Shown here: one piece after another, positions 27,100 through 39,008 of the stretch
Layout of the letters: each line of letters begins with the position of its first letter
Position numbering within the stretch: the first letter of the stretch is position 1
Assembly (NCBI RefSeq): GCF_003351405.1
Contig: NZ_CP031240.1
Location: 372,001-436,000 of the forward strand
Direction of reading: 5' to 3'
Length of the DNA stretch: 64,000 bases
Source: Haemophilus haemolyticus
GTDB taxonomy: Bacteria > Pseudomonadota > Gammaproteobacteria > Enterobacterales > Pasteurellaceae
The notes under the pieces: model-generated
Seen by the model: only the letters and a program-made list of their open reading frames with translations
Told to the model about the DNA's origin: nothing
Databases searched by the model: none
Position numbers and translations under genes: made by a program

Positions 27100-28626
27100 G
27101 TGAACGCATTCAAAAAAAGCCTCATTGTGGCAGCGTCTTTCGCGAGTTTAAGCTTATTTAACTCAGCGGTAGCTGATATGGTTTATAAGCCATTAGAACA
27201 ACCTGTTGAACCAGTAAAACCAGATTTGAAAATTGAATCTGTAAATGAAAAATTTGCAGAAAAATATCCAAATCAATATAACAGCTGGCGTTCAACCGCA
27301 AACGGCAAAGGCGAAAAAATTATTTATGCCGATGAAGAAAATCCACGCTTAATCGTTCTTTGGGGCGGTTATGCATTTGCAAAAGAATATAATGCACCGC
27401 GTGGTCACTTTTATGCAGTCACTGATGTTCGTAGCATTCTGCGTACTGGTGCACCAAAAACTGCAAATGATGGTCCACAACCAATGGCATGTTGGACATG
27501 TAAAGGCCCAGATGTTCCACGTTTAATCGCGGAATGGGGTGAAAAAGATTATTTCAATGCGAAATGGGCAAAAGGTGGTCCAGAAATCGTGAACTCAATC
27601 GGTTGTGCAGACTGTCACGATACGACCTCTAAAGATTTTGCTGAAGGCAAACCAGCATTACGTATTGCTCGTCCACACGTATTACGCGCGCTTGACGCTT
27701 TAGAAAAAGCAACTGCTGAAAAAGATAAAGCAGAAGGTCGCCCACACAATAATTTAAGTTTCAACACTGCAGCTCGTACTGAAAAACGCGCTGAGATCTG
27801 TGCAAACTGTCACGTTGAATACTACTTCGCAGGCGATATCAAACAAGTAACCTTCCCTTGGAATAAAGGTCAAACTGTTGATGATATTGAAAAATATTAC
27901 GATGAAATTGGTTTTAGTGACTGGACTCATAGCCTTTCTAAAGCGCCAATGTTAAAAGCGCAACACCCTGACTTTGAAATTTGGTCTTTAGGTATGCACG
28001 GTAAAAATGGTGTAACTTGTGTAGACTGTCACATGCCAAAAGTACAAGGTAAAGACGGTAAAGTTTATACTGATCACCAAATCCAAAATCCATTTGATGC
28101 ATTTGACCGCACTTGTGCAAACTGTCACGATCAAAGCAAAGAAAAATTACGCGATATCGTCACTTCACGTAAAAAAGAAGTGAAAGATGTAATGGGTCGT
28201 TTAGAAGAGCAAGTTGTTAAAGCTCACTTTGAAGCGAAAGCAGCTTGGGATGCAGGTGCAACTAAAGAAGAAATGGAAGCAGCATTAATGGATATTCGTC
28301 ATGCTCAATGGCGTTGGGATTATGCTGCAGCAAGCCACGGTGGCCATATGCACGCACCTGAAGTAATGCTTCGTGTATTAGGCTCTGGCTTAGATAAAGC
28401 AGCGGATGCTCGTACTAAACTTGCAGCAATCTTAACTAAACACGGTGTGAAAACTCCAGTTCAAATCCCAGATATTTCAACAGCAGATAAAGCGTGGAAA
28501 GTAATGGGTATTGATATCGAAAAAGAACGCAAAGCTAAAGAAGAATTCTTAAAAACTGTGGTACCACAATGGGAACAACAAGCTAAAGAAAAAGGCTTAT
28601 TAGTTGATCCACCAGCACAAAAATAA
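27100..28626 (+). CDS. nrfA: NrfA, cytochrome c552 nitrite reductase
   Basis: NrfA reduces nitrite to ammonium with six electrons in the periplasm. The 508-residue protein has a signal peptide ([20 protein letters not shown]..., cleaved near AVA) and five haem sites: CWTCK (the Lys-ligated active-site haem), GCADCH, ICANCH, TCVDCH and TCANCH. The GTG at 27100 has TGGAG eight bases upstream; a GTG three codons earlier (27091) is too close to that site. NarP- and FNR-like sites precede it. It is the first gene of nrfABCD. Confidence 0.97.
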   Translation: MNAFKKSLIVAASFASLSLFNSAVADMVYKPLEQPVEPVKPDLKIESVNEKFAEKYPNQYNSWRSTANGKGEKIIYADEENPRLIVLWGGYAFAKEYNAPRGHFYAVTDVRSILRTGAPKTANDGPQPMACWTCKGPDVPRLIAEWGEKDYFNAKWAKGGPEIVNSIGCADCHDTTSKDFAEGKPALRIARPHVLRALDALEKATAEKDKAEGRPHNNLSFNTAARTEKRAEICANCHVEYYFAGDIKQVTFPWNKGQTVDDIEKYYDEIGFSDWTHSLSKAPMLKAQHPDFEIWSLGMHGKNGVTCVDCHMPKVQGKDGKVYTDHQIQNPFDAFDRTCANCHDQSKEKLRDIVTSRKKEVKDVMGRLEEQVVKAHFEAKAAWDAGATKEEMEAALMDIRHAQWRWDYAAASHGGHMHAPEVMLRVLGSGLDKAADARTKLAAILTKHGVKTPVQIPDISTADKAWKVMGIDIEKERKAKEEFLKTVVPQWEQQAKEKGLLVDPPAQK

Positions 28627-28630
28627 ATGA

Positions 28631-28677
28631 AAAATCCACCGCACTTTTAAGTGCAAACTAGAAAGTGCGGTGATTTT
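28631..28677 (+). terminator. uptake-signal hairpin between nrfA and nrfB
   Basis: Two inverted uptake signals (CACCGCACTTT and AAAGTGCGGTG) form a long stem just after nrfA, with TTTTC following. It is probably a partial terminator that lets nrfA be made in excess over nrfBCD; the excess itself is inference. Confidence 0.6.
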
Positions 28678-28702
28678 CAAGGTCAAATTTGAGGTAACCC
28701 AA

Positions 28703-29353
28703 ATGAATTTAACTTCTTTAATCAACAAATCTGCAAAAGCGTTAGCGTTAAGTGCGGCATTTGTAGCAGCGCCATTTTTGGCTCATGCTGATGATGCACA
28801 AAAACCTGCGGATCATTTTACTTATGAACCGCAATTAGATAACCAACGCGATCCAAATCAATATTGCGCTAAATGCCATAAATTCGACAAAGTAGATAAA
28901 AACCAAACTGTAGATCAGTCTGGTGGCGAACTCCACTTTGGTAAATTCCATGGTGCACACTTAGATAAGAAAAATCCAAATAACGGTAAAGCAATTACTT
29001 GTGTAAGCTGTCACGGTAACGTTTCTGAAAACCACCGTCGTGGTGCTAAAGATGTTATGCGTTTTGAAGGGGATATTTTCGGTAATAAAAAACCGATGTA
29101 TTCAGTTCAAGAACAAAACCAAGTTTGTTTTGCTTGTCACCAACCTGACAAACTTCGTGAAAAACTATGGGCGCATGATGTACACGCAATGAAATTGCCT
29201 TGTGCAAGTTGCCATACGCTTCACCCTAAAGAAGACGCAATGAAAGGTATTCAACCAAAACAACGCGTTAAACTTTGCGTAGATTGCCATGGTGAACAAC
29301 AAAAACGTAAAGCTGAACAAGATAAACTAACCGAACAAAAGGATAAACAATGA
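28703..29353 (+). CDS. nrfB: NrfB, pentahaem electron carrier to NrfA
   Basis: NrfB passes electrons from the quinol-oxidising NrfCD complex to NrfA. The 216-residue protein starts MNLTSLINKSAKALALSAAF (signal peptide) at the ATG preceded by GAGGT, and has five CxxCH motifs: CAKCH, CVSCH, CFACH, CASCH and CVDCH. An earlier in-frame ATG (28670) lies inside the uptake-signal hairpin. The C-terminal tail is Lys/Gln-rich. It overlaps nrfC by four bases. Confidence 0.95.
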   Translation: MNLTSLINKSAKALALSAAFVAAPFLAHADDAQKPADHFTYEPQLDNQRDPNQYCAKCHKFDKVDKNQTVDQSGGELHFGKFHGAHLDKKNPNNGKAITCVSCHGNVSENHRRGAKDVMRFEGDIFGNKKPMYSVQEQNQVCFACHQPDKLREKLWAHDVHAMKLPCASCHTLHPKEDAMKGIQPKQRVKLCVDCHGEQQKRKAEQDKLTEQKDKQ

Positions 29354-30027
29354 CAGCCTGCTCACGCCGAAACTTTGTTTCCGGCATGGGGGCTGTGATC
29401 CTTGTGACGGGAACATCTTTACCTTCTTTTTCGAAAGAAGACAAGGCGGATAAACCTAAACGTTACGCAATGGTACACGATGAAAATTCGTGTATCGGCT
29501 GTACAGCCTGTATGGATGCATGCCGTGATGTAAACCAAGTGCCAGAAGGCGTTTCTCGCTTAGAGATTCTACGCAGTGAACCTTACGGTGAATTTCCAAA
29601 TCAGGAATATGAGTTCTTCCGTCAATCTTGCCAACATTGTACAAATGCACCTTGCGTAGCAGTTTGTCCAACTGGTGCATCTTTTATTGATAAAGAGACT
29701 GGTATTGTAGATGTGCATAAAGATTTATGCGTAGGCTGCCAATACTGTATAGCAGTTTGCCCATATCGTGTACGTTTTATTCATCCAGTACATCGTACCG
29801 CAGATAAATGTAACTTCTGCCGAGATACAAATTTAGCCAATGGTAAACAACCGGCTTGTGTGGAAGCGTGTCCAACCAAAGCATTAACCTTTGGCGATAT
29901 GAATGATCCAATGAGTGCAGTTTCACGTAAAGTGAAAGAAAAACCGGTTTATCGCACTAAAGTGGAATTAGGTACACAACCAAACTTGTACCACATTCCA
30001 TTCCAACATGGGGAGCCTAGAAGATGA
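29350..30027 (+). CDS. nrfC: NrfC, iron-sulfur subunit
   Basis: The 225-residue protein carries a Tat-type signal (SRRNFVSGMGAVIL) and sixteen-Cys ferredoxin clusters: CIGCTACMDACRDVN, CQHCTNAPCVAVCPTGA, CVGCQYCIAVCPYRV and CNFCRDTN...CVEACPTKA, the four [4Fe-4S] sites of the DMSO-reductase-type electron-transfer family. It works with NrfD to carry electrons from the quinol pool to NrfB. It overlaps nrfB and nrfD by four bases each, so the operon is tightly coupled. Confidence 0.95.
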   Translation: MTACSRRNFVSGMGAVILVTGTSLPSFSKEDKADKPKRYAMVHDENSCIGCTACMDACRDVNQVPEGVSRLEILRSEPYGEFPNQEYEFFRQSCQHCTNAPCVAVCPTGASFIDKETGIVDVHKDLCVGCQYCIAVCPYRVRFIHPVHRTADKCNFCRDTNLANGKQPACVEACPTKALTFGDMNDPMSAVSRKVKEKPVYRTKVELGTQPNLYHIPFQHGEPRR

Positions 30028-30989
30028 CATTAGATTATCCAGTTCCATTTCATACTCCTAATCTAGTGTGGGATTCTACCATTGCGATCTACTTGTTCTT
30101 ATTGGGGATCTCATCTGGTGCGGTACAGTTAGCAATTGCGTATAAACGCAGTAATAAAATAGAAAATCTAAGCCAAAACTGGATTATTCGATCTGGGGTA
30201 ATTTTAGGGTCTGTACCAACATTAATTGGTTTAACGCTATTAATTTTCCACTTGGCTCGACCTTGGACATTCTGGAAATTGATGTTTAACTATCAATTTA
30301 ACTCCGTAATGTCGATGGGGGTAATGCTATTCCAAATTTATATGTTGTTTTTAGTAATTTGGGGTGTGGTGATTTTCAAAAAAGAAATCGAAGTATTAAT
30401 TAATCGCTTTATGCCAAAACTACAATTTGTGATAAAACTCATCGGTATTGTAGAACGTATTGTCAGTCCAGTTGAAGTTATTCTTTTCATATTGGCTGCA
30501 GTGCTTGGTGCATACACTGGTTTCTTACTTTCTGCATTAATTAGCTATCCAATGTTGAATAATCCTGTATTACCTGCATTGTTCTTAGCCTCGGGTACAT
30601 CATCTGGTATTGCCGCAACCTTCTTAATTATCTTGATTGCAGGAAAATTAAAAGGTGATTCTCACGAATCGCACTTCATCCACAAATTCGAAGTGCCAAT
30701 TATGGTGACAGAACTTGGTTTGCTTGTATGTTTCTTCGTTGGCTTACATTTTGGTGGCGGCCAAAAAACAGTTGCGTTACATAATGCATTATCTGGTTTC
30801 TGGGGTGCGGTATTCTGGATTGGGGTATTCTTTATTGGTATCTTGATCCCATTAATCGCCAATATGTTTGTTAATGACCGTTTGAAATACAATCGTAACT
30901 TTATTATCTTGGTGTCAATTTTTGACTTAATTGGGGTATTCTGTTTACGTTTCTTTGTTTTATATGCGGGACAATTAACAGTAGCATAA
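30024..30989 (+). CDS. nrfD: NrfD, quinol-oxidising membrane subunit
   Basis: This 321-residue polytopic protein belongs to the NrfD/PsrC family. It has about eight membrane helices, starting near WDSTIAIYLFLLGISSGAVQ, and the family block FHLARPWTFWKLM at ~residue 73. It oxidises menaquinol and feeds NrfC. It is the last gene of nrfABCD; the NrfEFG haem lyase genes are not next to it and are presumably elsewhere. A terminator follows at 31011. Confidence 0.94.
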   Translation: MTLDYPVPFHTPNLVWDSTIAIYLFLLGISSGAVQLAIAYKRSNKIENLSQNWIIRSGVILGSVPTLIGLTLLIFHLARPWTFWKLMFNYQFNSVMSMGVMLFQIYMLFLVIWGVVIFKKEIEVLINRFMPKLQFVIKLIGIVERIVSPVEVILFILAAVLGAYTGFLLSALISYPMLNNPVLPALFLASGTSSGIAATFLIILIAGKLKGDSHESHFIHKFEVPIMVTELGLLVCFFVGLHFGGGQKTVALHNALSGFWGAVFWIGVFFIGILIPLIANMFVNDRLKYNRNFIILVSIFDLIGVFCLRFFVLYAGQLTVA

Positions 30990-31010
30990 ATCAGAATTAT
31001 GTGTATAAGA

Positions 31011-31034
31011 AAGGCGTATTAATAAATACGCCTT
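31011..31034 (+). terminator. terminator of the nrf operon
   Basis: A perfect 10-bp stem (AAGGCGTATT / AATACGCCTT) with a 4-base loop, followed by TTTTCTT. The plus-strand T-run ends nrfABCD; yggT converges from the other side. Confidence 0.88.
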
Positions 31035-31073
31035 TTTTCTTATTTAAATTATTATTCAATAACCTATTGGCCT

Positions 31074-31622
31074 CTAACCAGCAATCATCCAAAGTCCACC
31101 TAACATATCAAGCATTAGGTTATTTAAGAACAATAGAATAAATACGACGACCATAGGGGAAAAATCAATCATGCCTAATGTTGGTAAGAATCGACGGATA
31201 GGTCTTAAAAGTGGTTCTGAAAGTTGATAAAACGCATAAATCACAGGGCTATTACCACGATTAAACCAACTTAAAACAGCCCCAATAAAAAGCACATAAA
31301 AAATGGCTAAGCCAATGCTTTTCAATACAGTTAACACACCCAATACTAAGAGTACATTTACTGATAAACCAAAATAAATAATACCTTTCAACATACCGAT
31401 AATAAATATTAGCAGTAAAGCAGAAGTATCGATATTTTTCACTGTAGGCGCAATTTTACGCAGAGGTTTTAATACTGGATCAGTCATTTTGACTGCAAAT
31501 GTTGAAACAGGGTTGTAATAATCCACTCGAGCAAACTGTAACCAAGCTCGTAAGATCAAGACAAGGGCGTAAAGATTAATAATTGATCCGATAAATAATG
31601 CGGTTTGGGATAATTCCATCAT
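31074..31622 (-). CDS. yggT: YggT family membrane protein
   Basis: A 182-residue protein made of two similar halves, each with hydrophobic helices and the family pattern SW/RPxRRxx[10 protein letters not shown] in the first half and [10 protein letters not shown] in the second ([14 protein letters not shown]). The family is linked to osmotic stress and membrane-division contexts, but its job is not settled. The start at 31622 is chosen because AAGGA lies five bases before it; ATGs at 31628 and 31619 are also possible. It overlaps corA. Confidence 0.88.
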   Translation of the reverse strand: MMELSQTALFIGSIINLYALVLILRAWLQFARVDYYNPVSTFAVKMTDPVLKPLRKIAPTVKNIDTSALLLIFIIGMLKGIIYFGLSVNVLLVLGVLTVLKSIGLAIFYVLFIGAVLSWFNRGNSPVIYAFYQLSEPLLRPIRRFLPTLGMIDFSPMVVVFILLFLNNLMLDMLGGLWMIAG

Positions 31623-32566
31623 AACCATCCTTTTCTTCTAAAATAAATATATGGTGTCAATGCGGCTGCGATCATTAATCCAATTGCCATTGGATAGCCA
31701 TATTTAAAATGTAACTCAGGCATAAAATCAAAGTTCATACCATAAGTGGATGCAACTAATGTTGCTGGAAGGAACATCACAGAAACAACAGAGAAGAATT
31801 TCATAATTTTGTTCTGTTCAATATTGATGTAACCCATTGCAGCTTGCATTAAAAAGTTTACTTTTTGGAACAATGATTCATTATGAGGCTGTAAAGATTC
31901 AATATCTCGTAAGATTTCTCGTGCTTGTTCTAACTGGTTTGTTGGTAAGCGCGTTTTGCGAACCAAGAAACCTAGTGCGCGTTGAGTATCCATCAAGCAC
32001 AAACGAACTTTTGAGCTCGTATCTTCTTGTTCGGTGAGCGTATTTAATGCTTCATCAAAGGCTTCATCTTGTTTTCCGTTTAAAATAACGCGACTCAACT
32101 CTTCCAAATCTGCATAAACGTTTTCAATCACGTCTGCTAATTGCTCAATTTTCGTTTCAAATAAATCTAACAAAACTTCATAAGAATTACATTCTAATAA
32201 ACGCTGGCTACGTGAACGCATACGATATAAACGGAATGCTGGTAGCTCGCGATCACGCAACGTAAATAAACGACCATCACGAATAGTAAAAGCGACGCTC
32301 GCTAAATCAGCATAATTGTCTTCATCTTCGCAATAAAAAAATGAGTGAAGGTGTAAACCATCTTCATCTTCAAAGAAACGGGCGGAAGCTTCGATATCTT
32401 CCAATTCTAGAAAAGATGCTAAGCTCTGGCCTAAGCCTTCTTGTAGCATTTCACGTTCTTCGCCTGTTGGCTCAAGTAAATCAAGCCAAATGGCAGTATT
32501 GAGATCAGTTTGGTCTTCGTCAATGCGAACCAAGCGGGAATCATTGATAGCAAACGCGTTGATCAT
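31619..32566 (-). CDS. corA: CorA family Mg2+/Co2+ channel
   Basis: CorA forms a homopentameric divalent-cation channel in the inner membrane. The 315-residue protein has a large N-terminal cytoplasmic domain and two C-terminal helices. The first ends with the signature YGMNFDF (residues ~276-282), and the protein ends FRRKGWL, a usual CorA C-terminus. AAGGAG lies six bases before ATG. It is translationally coupled to yggT downstream (overlap of a few bases). Confidence 0.95.
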   Translation of the reverse strand: MINAFAINDSRLVRIDEDQTDLNTAIWLDLLEPTGEEREMLQEGLGQSLASFLELEDIEASARFFEDEDGLHLHSFFYCEDEDNYADLASVAFTIRDGRLFTLRDRELPAFRLYRMRSRSQRLLECNSYEVLLDLFETKIEQLADVIENVYADLEELSRVILNGKQDEAFDEALNTLTEQEDTSSKVRLCLMDTQRALGFLVRKTRLPTNQLEQAREILRDIESLQPHNESLFQKVNFLMQAAMGYINIEQNKIMKFFSVVSVMFLPATLVASTYGMNFDFMPELHFKYGYPMAIGLMIAAALTPYIYFRRKGWL

Positions 32567-32631
32567 TTCATACTCCTTATAGGATTATGAACAGCTAACA
32601 GTGAACAAATTAAAGAAGAAACGAAAGTGCG

Positions 32632-34315
<1,684 letters not shown>

Positions 34316-34371
34316 AAAAATCCTGTAAATTGTGGCCACTGAAAAGATTTTAACCGATGTGAGTTGAAAAA

Positions 34372-35010
34372 GTGCAAATAATTAAAGAAAAACTAATCAA
34401 ATCAACCATGCTTGCAACGATTATTGTGCTAAGCCTAACTGCACTTGGCGTTATCTTATTTGGTGTAAAACAATTTAAGCTGAGTTCACAATTTGCTAGC
34501 GTAAACCAAGTAGCGAACATCTCACATATTTTAGTTCGTCAACAAGCCAATTTATTTTCAGTTTTACTTACAAACAATGCTAAAACAGAGCAATTAACGG
34601 ACAATCTTGATCAAATAGTCAAAGAAGACTTTATTTTAGATGCCAGCTTATATGATGGCGAAGGAAAATTATTGGCTCAAAGTCGCGAGACTGGCAATTC
34701 ACCCGATGAAAATAACCAACAAATTGTAGAGCCACTTTACGCCCAAAGCGGCATTAAAGGATTTTTACGTGTCACCATTGATGCTCAATATACGCAATCT
34801 AACCAATCAAAAATTAATCAAATATTTCACCAATTATATGGTGAACTCATTATTGTCTTTTTACTTGGCGCGGTGATGGCAAGCTCTATTCATTATTTTT
34901 TAAGTCACTATCGACGGACTTATCGCAAACCCAAAGAGAAAAAAAGTACGGAAAATTTGAAAGTAAAATCGAGTAGCACGCGTTTTCACCAGCGTCGCCG
35001 CAGAATTTGA
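34372..35010 (+). CDS. ytjB: YtjB/SMP family membrane protein
   Basis: A 212-residue protein with a helix at residues ~13-33 (MLATIIVLSLTALGVILFG), a ~120-residue periplasmic domain and a second helix (ELIIVFLLGAVMASSIHYF) before a Lys/Arg-rich tail. This is the layout of YtjB (AhpA/SMP) proteins, often found beside serB as here (divergent). The start is GTG. The function is not established; early names linking it to haemolysins are not supported by anything visible. Confidence 0.75.
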   Translation: MQIIKEKLIKSTMLATIIVLSLTALGVILFGVKQFKLSSQFASVNQVANISHILVRQQANLFSVLLTNNAKTEQLTDNLDQIVKEDFILDASLYDGEGKLLAQSRETGNSPDENNQQIVEPLYAQSGIKGFLRVTIDAQYTQSNQSKINQIFHQLYGELIIVFLLGAVMASSIHYFLSHYRRTYRKPKEKKSTENLKVKSSSTRFHQRRRRI

Positions 35011-35121
35011 TTATTGTCACAAACTATTAAATTGAGTGCGGATTTTTGCTAAATTTCCTTCAGAAATAAGGTAGAATGCGCAAGATTATTTTTTCAAAGC
35101 GAATTATAACAGGAGAACAAA

Positions 35122-37119
35122 ATGGCAACTCGTAGACAATTAGCCAATGCAATTCGTTTCTTATCAATGGATGCTGTGCAAAAAGCTAAATCTGGTCACC
35201 CAGGTGCACCAATGGGGATGGCTGATATTGCTGAAGTATTATGGCGTGACTTTTTAAAACACAATCCAACCAATCCTAAATGGGCTGACCGAGATCGTTT
35301 TGTACTTTCTAACGGCCATGGTTCTATGTTGATTTATAGTCTTTTACATTTAACTGGCTATGATCTTTCTATCGAAGATTTAAAACAATTCCGTCAATTA
35401 CATTCTAAAACCCCAGGTCACCCAGAATATGGTTATGCGCCAGGTGTTGAAACCACGACAGGTCCATTAGGTCAAGGTATCACTAATGCAGTAGGGATGG
35501 CGATTGCTGAGAAAACCTTAGCAGGCCAATTTAACCGTGAAGGTCATGAAATCGTTGATCACCACACTTATGTGTTCTTAGGCGATGGCTGTTTAATGGA
35601 AGGGATTTCTCACGAGGCTTGCTCTTTAGCGGGAACATTAGGTCTTGGCAAATTAATCGCATTCTACGATGACAATAACATTTCGATTGATGGTCATGTA
35701 GATGGTTGGTTCAGTGATGATACCGCAGCACGCTTTGAAGCTTATGGCTGGCAAGTAATCCGTAATGTGGATGGCCACGATGCAGAACAAATTCGTCAGG
35801 CTGTTGTACTTGCACAATCAGAAAAAGAAAAACCGACTTTAATTATTTGTAAAACCATCATCGGTTTCGGTTCACCAAATAAATCAGCGTCACATGATTG
35901 TCACGGTGCACCATTAGGCGATGAAGAAATCGCTTTAACTCGTAAAGCGCTGGGGTGGGAATATGCTCCATTTGAAATTCCAGCTGAGTACTATGCTGAA
36001 TGGTCTGCAAAAGAGAAAGGCTCTGCAGCAGAAAAATCTTGGGAAGAAAAATTTGCCGCTTATGCTAAAGCATATCCAGAACTTGCCGCAGAATTTACAC
36101 GTCGTGTAAACGGTGAATTACCAGCAAACTGGGCGGCTGAATCCAAAGCGTTCATTGAAAAATTACAAGCAAATCCAGCGAGTATTGCAAGCCGTAAAGC
36201 ATCACAAAATGCAATCGAAGCGTATGCTCACATATTACCTGAATTCTTAGGTGGTTCTGCAGACTTAGCAAGCTCTAACTTAACGTTATGGAGTGGTTCT
36301 AAACCTATTCGTGCGCATGAAAACGTAGGCGGTAATTACATCAACTACGGTGTGCGTGAATTCGGTATGTCTGCCATTATGAACGGTATTGCTTTACACG
36401 GAGGTTTCATTCCTTACGGCGCAACCTTCTTAATGTTCTACGAATATGCACACAATGCGGTGCGTATGGCTTCATTAATGAAACAACGCTCATTATTCGT
36501 TTATACTCACGACTCTATCGGTTTAGGTGAAGATGGTCCAACTCACCAACCAGTTGAGCAAACTGCATCACTACGCCTAATTCCAAACCTTGAAACATGG
36601 CGTCCATGTGACCAAGTGGAATCAGCTATCGCATGGCAACAAGCAGTTGAGCGTCAAGATGGCCCAAGTGCGTTGATCTTTACCCGTCAAAACTTAGCCC
36701 AAATGGACCGCACTTCTGCACAATTAGATGCAGTTAAACGTGGTGCTTATGTATTAAAAGACTGTGAAGGTACACCAGAATTAATTTTCATCGCGACAGG
36801 TTCTGAAGTGGAATTAGCAGTGAAAGCAGCAGATGTATTGAGTGCTGAAGGTAAAAAAGTACGTGTCGTCTCTATGCCAAGTACTAACCGTTTTGATAAA
36901 CAAGACCAAGCATACCGCGAAAGCGTATTACCTGCAGCGGTAACCAAACGTGTTGCGATTGAAGCGGGTATTGCAGACTTCTGGTATAAATACGTTGGAT
37001 TTAACGGCCGTGTAGTAGGTATGAATAGTTTCGGCGAGTCTGCACCTGCTGATCAATTATTCAAACTCTTTGGTTTCACTGTTGAAAACGTGGTAGCGAA
37101 AGCGAAAGAAATTCTTTAA
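35122..37119 (+). CDS. tktA: transketolase
   Basis: Transketolase moves two-carbon units between sugar phosphates in the pentose-phosphate pathway, using thiamine pyrophosphate. The 665-residue protein starts [20 protein letters not shown] with AGGAG upstream. Visible motifs: [13 protein letters not shown], the TPP-binding [13 protein letters not shown] (~residue 154), [14 protein letters not shown] and the pyrimidine-domain [15 protein letters not shown]. The C-terminal domain ends [15 protein letters not shown] terminator follows directly. Confidence 0.97.
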   Translation: MATRRQLANAIRFLSMDAVQKAKSGHPGAPMGMADIAEVLWRDFLKHNPTNPKWADRDRFVLSNGHGSMLIYSLLHLTGYDLSIEDLKQFRQLHSKTPGHPEYGYAPGVETTTGPLGQGITNAVGMAIAEKTLAGQFNREGHEIVDHHTYVFLGDGCLMEGISHEACSLAGTLGLGKLIAFYDDNNISIDGHVDGWFSDDTAARFEAYGWQVIRNVDGHDAEQIRQAVVLAQSEKEKPTLIICKTIIGFGSPNKSASHDCHGAPLGDEEIALTRKALGWEYAPFEIPAEYYAEWSAKEKGSAAEKSWEEKFAAYAKAYPELAAEFTRRVNGELPANWAAESKAFIEKLQANPASIASRKASQNAIEAYAHILPEFLGGSADLASSNLTLWSGSKPIRAHENVGGNYINYGVREFGMSAIMNGIALHGGFIPYGATFLMFYEYAHNAVRMASLMKQRSLFVYTHDSIGLGEDGPTHQPVEQTASLRLIPNLETWRPCDQVESAIAWQQAVERQDGPSALIFTRQNLAQMDRTSAQLDAVKRGAYVLKDCEGTPELIFIATGSEVELAVKAADVLSAEGKKVRVVSMPSTNRFDKQDQAYRESVLPAAVTKRVAIEAGIADFWYKYVGFNGRVVGMNSFGESAPADQLFKLFGFTVENVVAKAKEIL

Positions 37120-37124
37120 AATGG

Positions 37125-37150
37125 AAGCTCCTTGATAACTCAAGGAGCTT
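37125..37150 (+). terminator. terminator of tktA
   Basis: A perfect 10-bp stem (AAGCTCCTTG / CAAGGAGCTT) with a 6-base loop, followed by TTTTATC. It separates tktA from the lipoprotein operon. Confidence 0.9.
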
Positions 37151-37181
37151 TTTTATCACTTTATATTATAAGGATTCTGTA

Positions 37182-37850
37182 ATGAAAAAACTCTATCCAA
37201 TCTTATTATCTGTCAGCGTTTTAGCTTTATCTGGTTGTGCAACCGAGGGGGCTCGTACTGTTGAAGTTCAAAAGGTAACGAGCTATAACACCGCGTATAA
37301 CGGTGTGAAAGCCCCTATTTCTGTGGGTAAATTTGATAATCGTTCAAGCTATAACAATGGCGTATTCTCTGACGGCGTAGATCAATTAGGTAATCAAGCC
37401 AAAACCATTTTAGTGTCTCACTTACAACAATCAGGTCGTTTTAGTGTGTTGGATCGCACCAATATGTCAGAATCTGCGACAGAAGCAAAAATCAAAGGTC
37501 AAAAACAAAAATTAAAAGGCGCGAATTATGTGGTGACTGGCGATGTGACTGAATTTGGTCGTAAAACAGTAGGCGATCAGCAATTATTTGGTATTTTAGG
37601 TCGCGGCAAACAACAAGTGGCTTATGCAAAAGTAACATTGAATGTGGTGAATACTCAAACTTCAGAAGTGGTTTATTCTGTTCAAGGTGCTGGTGAATAT
37701 AATCTTTCAAACCGTGAAGTGTTAGGTTTTGGTGGCACCGCAGGTTATGATTCAACTCTTAATGGTAAAGTATTAGATTTAGCCATTCGTGAAGCCGTAA
37801 ATAACCTTGTTTCTAGTGTTGAATCAGGTCAATGGAAGCCTTCAAATTAA
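37182..37850 (+). CDS. CsgG-family lipoprotein
   Basis: A 222-residue lipoprotein (signal MKKLYPILLSVSVLALSGCAT; lipobox LSGC) whose mature part matches the CsgG (PF03783-type) domain: ISVGKFDNRSS, ILVSHLQQSGRFSVLDR, ANYVVTGDVTEFGRK, AYAKVTLNVVNTQTSEVVYS. It lacks the length and transmembrane insert of curli CsgG, so it is not a curli pore. It opens a three-gene lipoprotein operon with DUF4810 and DUF799 partners, a set conserved in Pasteurellaceae and Neisseria. AAGGAT lies before the ATG. The function of the trio is not known to me. Confidence 0.82.
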   Translation: MKKLYPILLSVSVLALSGCATEGARTVEVQKVTSYNTAYNGVKAPISVGKFDNRSSYNNGVFSDGVDQLGNQAKTILVSHLQQSGRFSVLDRTNMSESATEAKIKGQKQKLKGANYVVTGDVTEFGRKTVGDQQLFGILGRGKQQVAYAKVTLNVVNTQTSEVVYSVQGAGEYNLSNREVLGFGGTAGYDSTLNGKVLDLAIREAVNNLVSSVESGQWKPSN

Positions 37851-37860
37851 GGATTTTATT

Positions 37861-38271
37861 ATGAATAAACTAAAACTTTTTATTTGTTTATCAGCTGTTG
37901 CTGTGGTGACTGCCTGTTCATCAGGCAGTAAACCAAATACATTGTATACTTGGAATGGAGATAGCTATCCAGCTTCCGTATACCAATATCTAACTCAAGA
38001 CGGCGATCCACAAGAACAGCTTCAGAAATTAGAAGAAATCGCTCAACTTGATAGCGGTAAAAAAGTACCACCTGGTCTGTATGCGCAGATTGGTCTTTTA
38101 TATGGTCAATTAGGCAATGCAGGCAAAATGGCAGAAGCCTATCAAAAAGAAATGACTTTATTTCCTGAATCAACTCAATATATTAACTTCTTGTTAAATA
38201 AAGGAAAAAAAGTGGATACGAGTACAGAAAGCACTGGAAATAAAAAAGTGAAAAAAGGAGCGAAAAAATGA
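37861..38271 (+). CDS. DUF4810 lipoprotein
   Basis: This 136-residue lipoprotein starts MNKLKLFICLSAVAVVTACS (lipobox VTAC) behind AAGGA. The mature domain has LYTWNGDSYPASVYQYLTQ and a helical pair (LYAQIGLLYGQLGNAGKMAE) as in DUF4810, followed by a Lys-rich tail. It is the middle gene of the operon: it starts 10 bases after the CsgG-family stop and overlaps the DUF799 gene by four. Confidence 0.82.
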   Translation: MNKLKLFICLSAVAVVTACSSGSKPNTLYTWNGDSYPASVYQYLTQDGDPQEQLQKLEEIAQLDSGKKVPPGLYAQIGLLYGQLGNAGKMAEAYQKEMTLFPESTQYINFLLNKGKKVDTSTESTGNKKVKKGAKK

Positions 38272-38945
38272 AAAAAATCTCTCTCTATTTGGTAATGGCT
38301 TGTACCCTTTTGCTTTCTGCCTGTTCAACAATGAAGCCTACGCCTTATGACTATACAAACTATCAAGAAAGTAAACCACGTTCTATCTTGGTATTACTTC
38401 CTACGGATACAACAAATGATGTTAAAGCTTCTCCTGCTGTATTGGCACATACAATTTCTCCATTAGCAGAAGAGGGGTATTATGTTTTCCCTCCTGCGCT
38501 TGTGTATGAAACTTTTAAGCACAATGGTTTAACACAGGCTCAAGAAATCCATAACGTAAATCTACAAAAATTACGTGATATTTTTGGTGCTGATGCAGTT
38601 CTTTACATTAATGTAGATGATTACGGAGTGAATTACCAAGTATTTGATAGTGTTACTAAAGTAAGAGTAAGTGGTAAACTTGTTGATTTACGTAGTGGTA
38701 AAACCTTATGGGAAGGTACAGGCTACGCAGACGATGCAGATCGCAATAACAACGGTAATGCCATCGCAATGCTAATTACTGCTGTAGTAAAACAAATTGC
38801 GAACAATGTATCTGATAAAGGGTACAAGGTTGCTGCGTGGGCGACAGGAAATATGCTTAATGGACCTTGCAATGGTTGTTTGCTTTATGGTCCTAGACAC
38901 CCATTGTATGGACAAGATCCACAATTACAGCCTCAACAAAAATAA
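38268..38945 (+). CDS. DUF799 (GNA1162-like) lipoprotein
   Basis: A 225-residue lipoprotein (MKKISLYLVMACTLLLSACS; LSAC lipobox). The mature domain (SILVLLPTDTTNDVKASPAV, YYVFPPALVYETFKHNGLTQ, DAVLYINVDDYG) is the TolB-N-like fold of the DUF799/GNA1162 group. Near the end is a Cys-rich loop (GPCNGCLLYGPRHPLYG). Together the three lipoproteins probably form an envelope complex (inference from operon conservation). Two hairpins follow. Confidence 0.82.
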   Translation: MKKISLYLVMACTLLLSACSTMKPTPYDYTNYQESKPRSILVLLPTDTTNDVKASPAVLAHTISPLAEEGYYVFPPALVYETFKHNGLTQAQEIHNVNLQKLRDIFGADAVLYINVDDYGVNYQVFDSVTKVRVSGKLVDLRSGKTLWEGTGYADDADRNNNGNAIAMLITAVVKQIANNVSDKGYKVAAWATGNMLNGPCNGCLLYGPRHPLYGQDPQLQPQQK

Positions 38946-38952
38946 AAAAGTT

Positions 38953-39008
38953 AGGGGCTAATCTACGTCAGCCCCTTAAATAATTAGCTTCTTGATATTC
39001 AAGAAGCT
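38953..39008 (+). terminator. paired hairpins after the lipoprotein operon
   Basis: First, AGGGGCT / AGCCCCT (38953-38959 with 38970-38976) is followed by TAAATAATT. Second, AGCTTCTTG / CAAGAAGCT (38986-38994 with 39000-39008) is followed by TTTTTTATTTT and overlaps the last codons of bioB on the other strand. The second is the stronger plus-strand terminator. Confidence 0.75.

Noticed and set aside
35041..35077. TTGCTA and TAGAAT as a tktA promoter
   Set aside because: The spacer is 20 bases, too long for a standard promoter, and no regulator site was seen.
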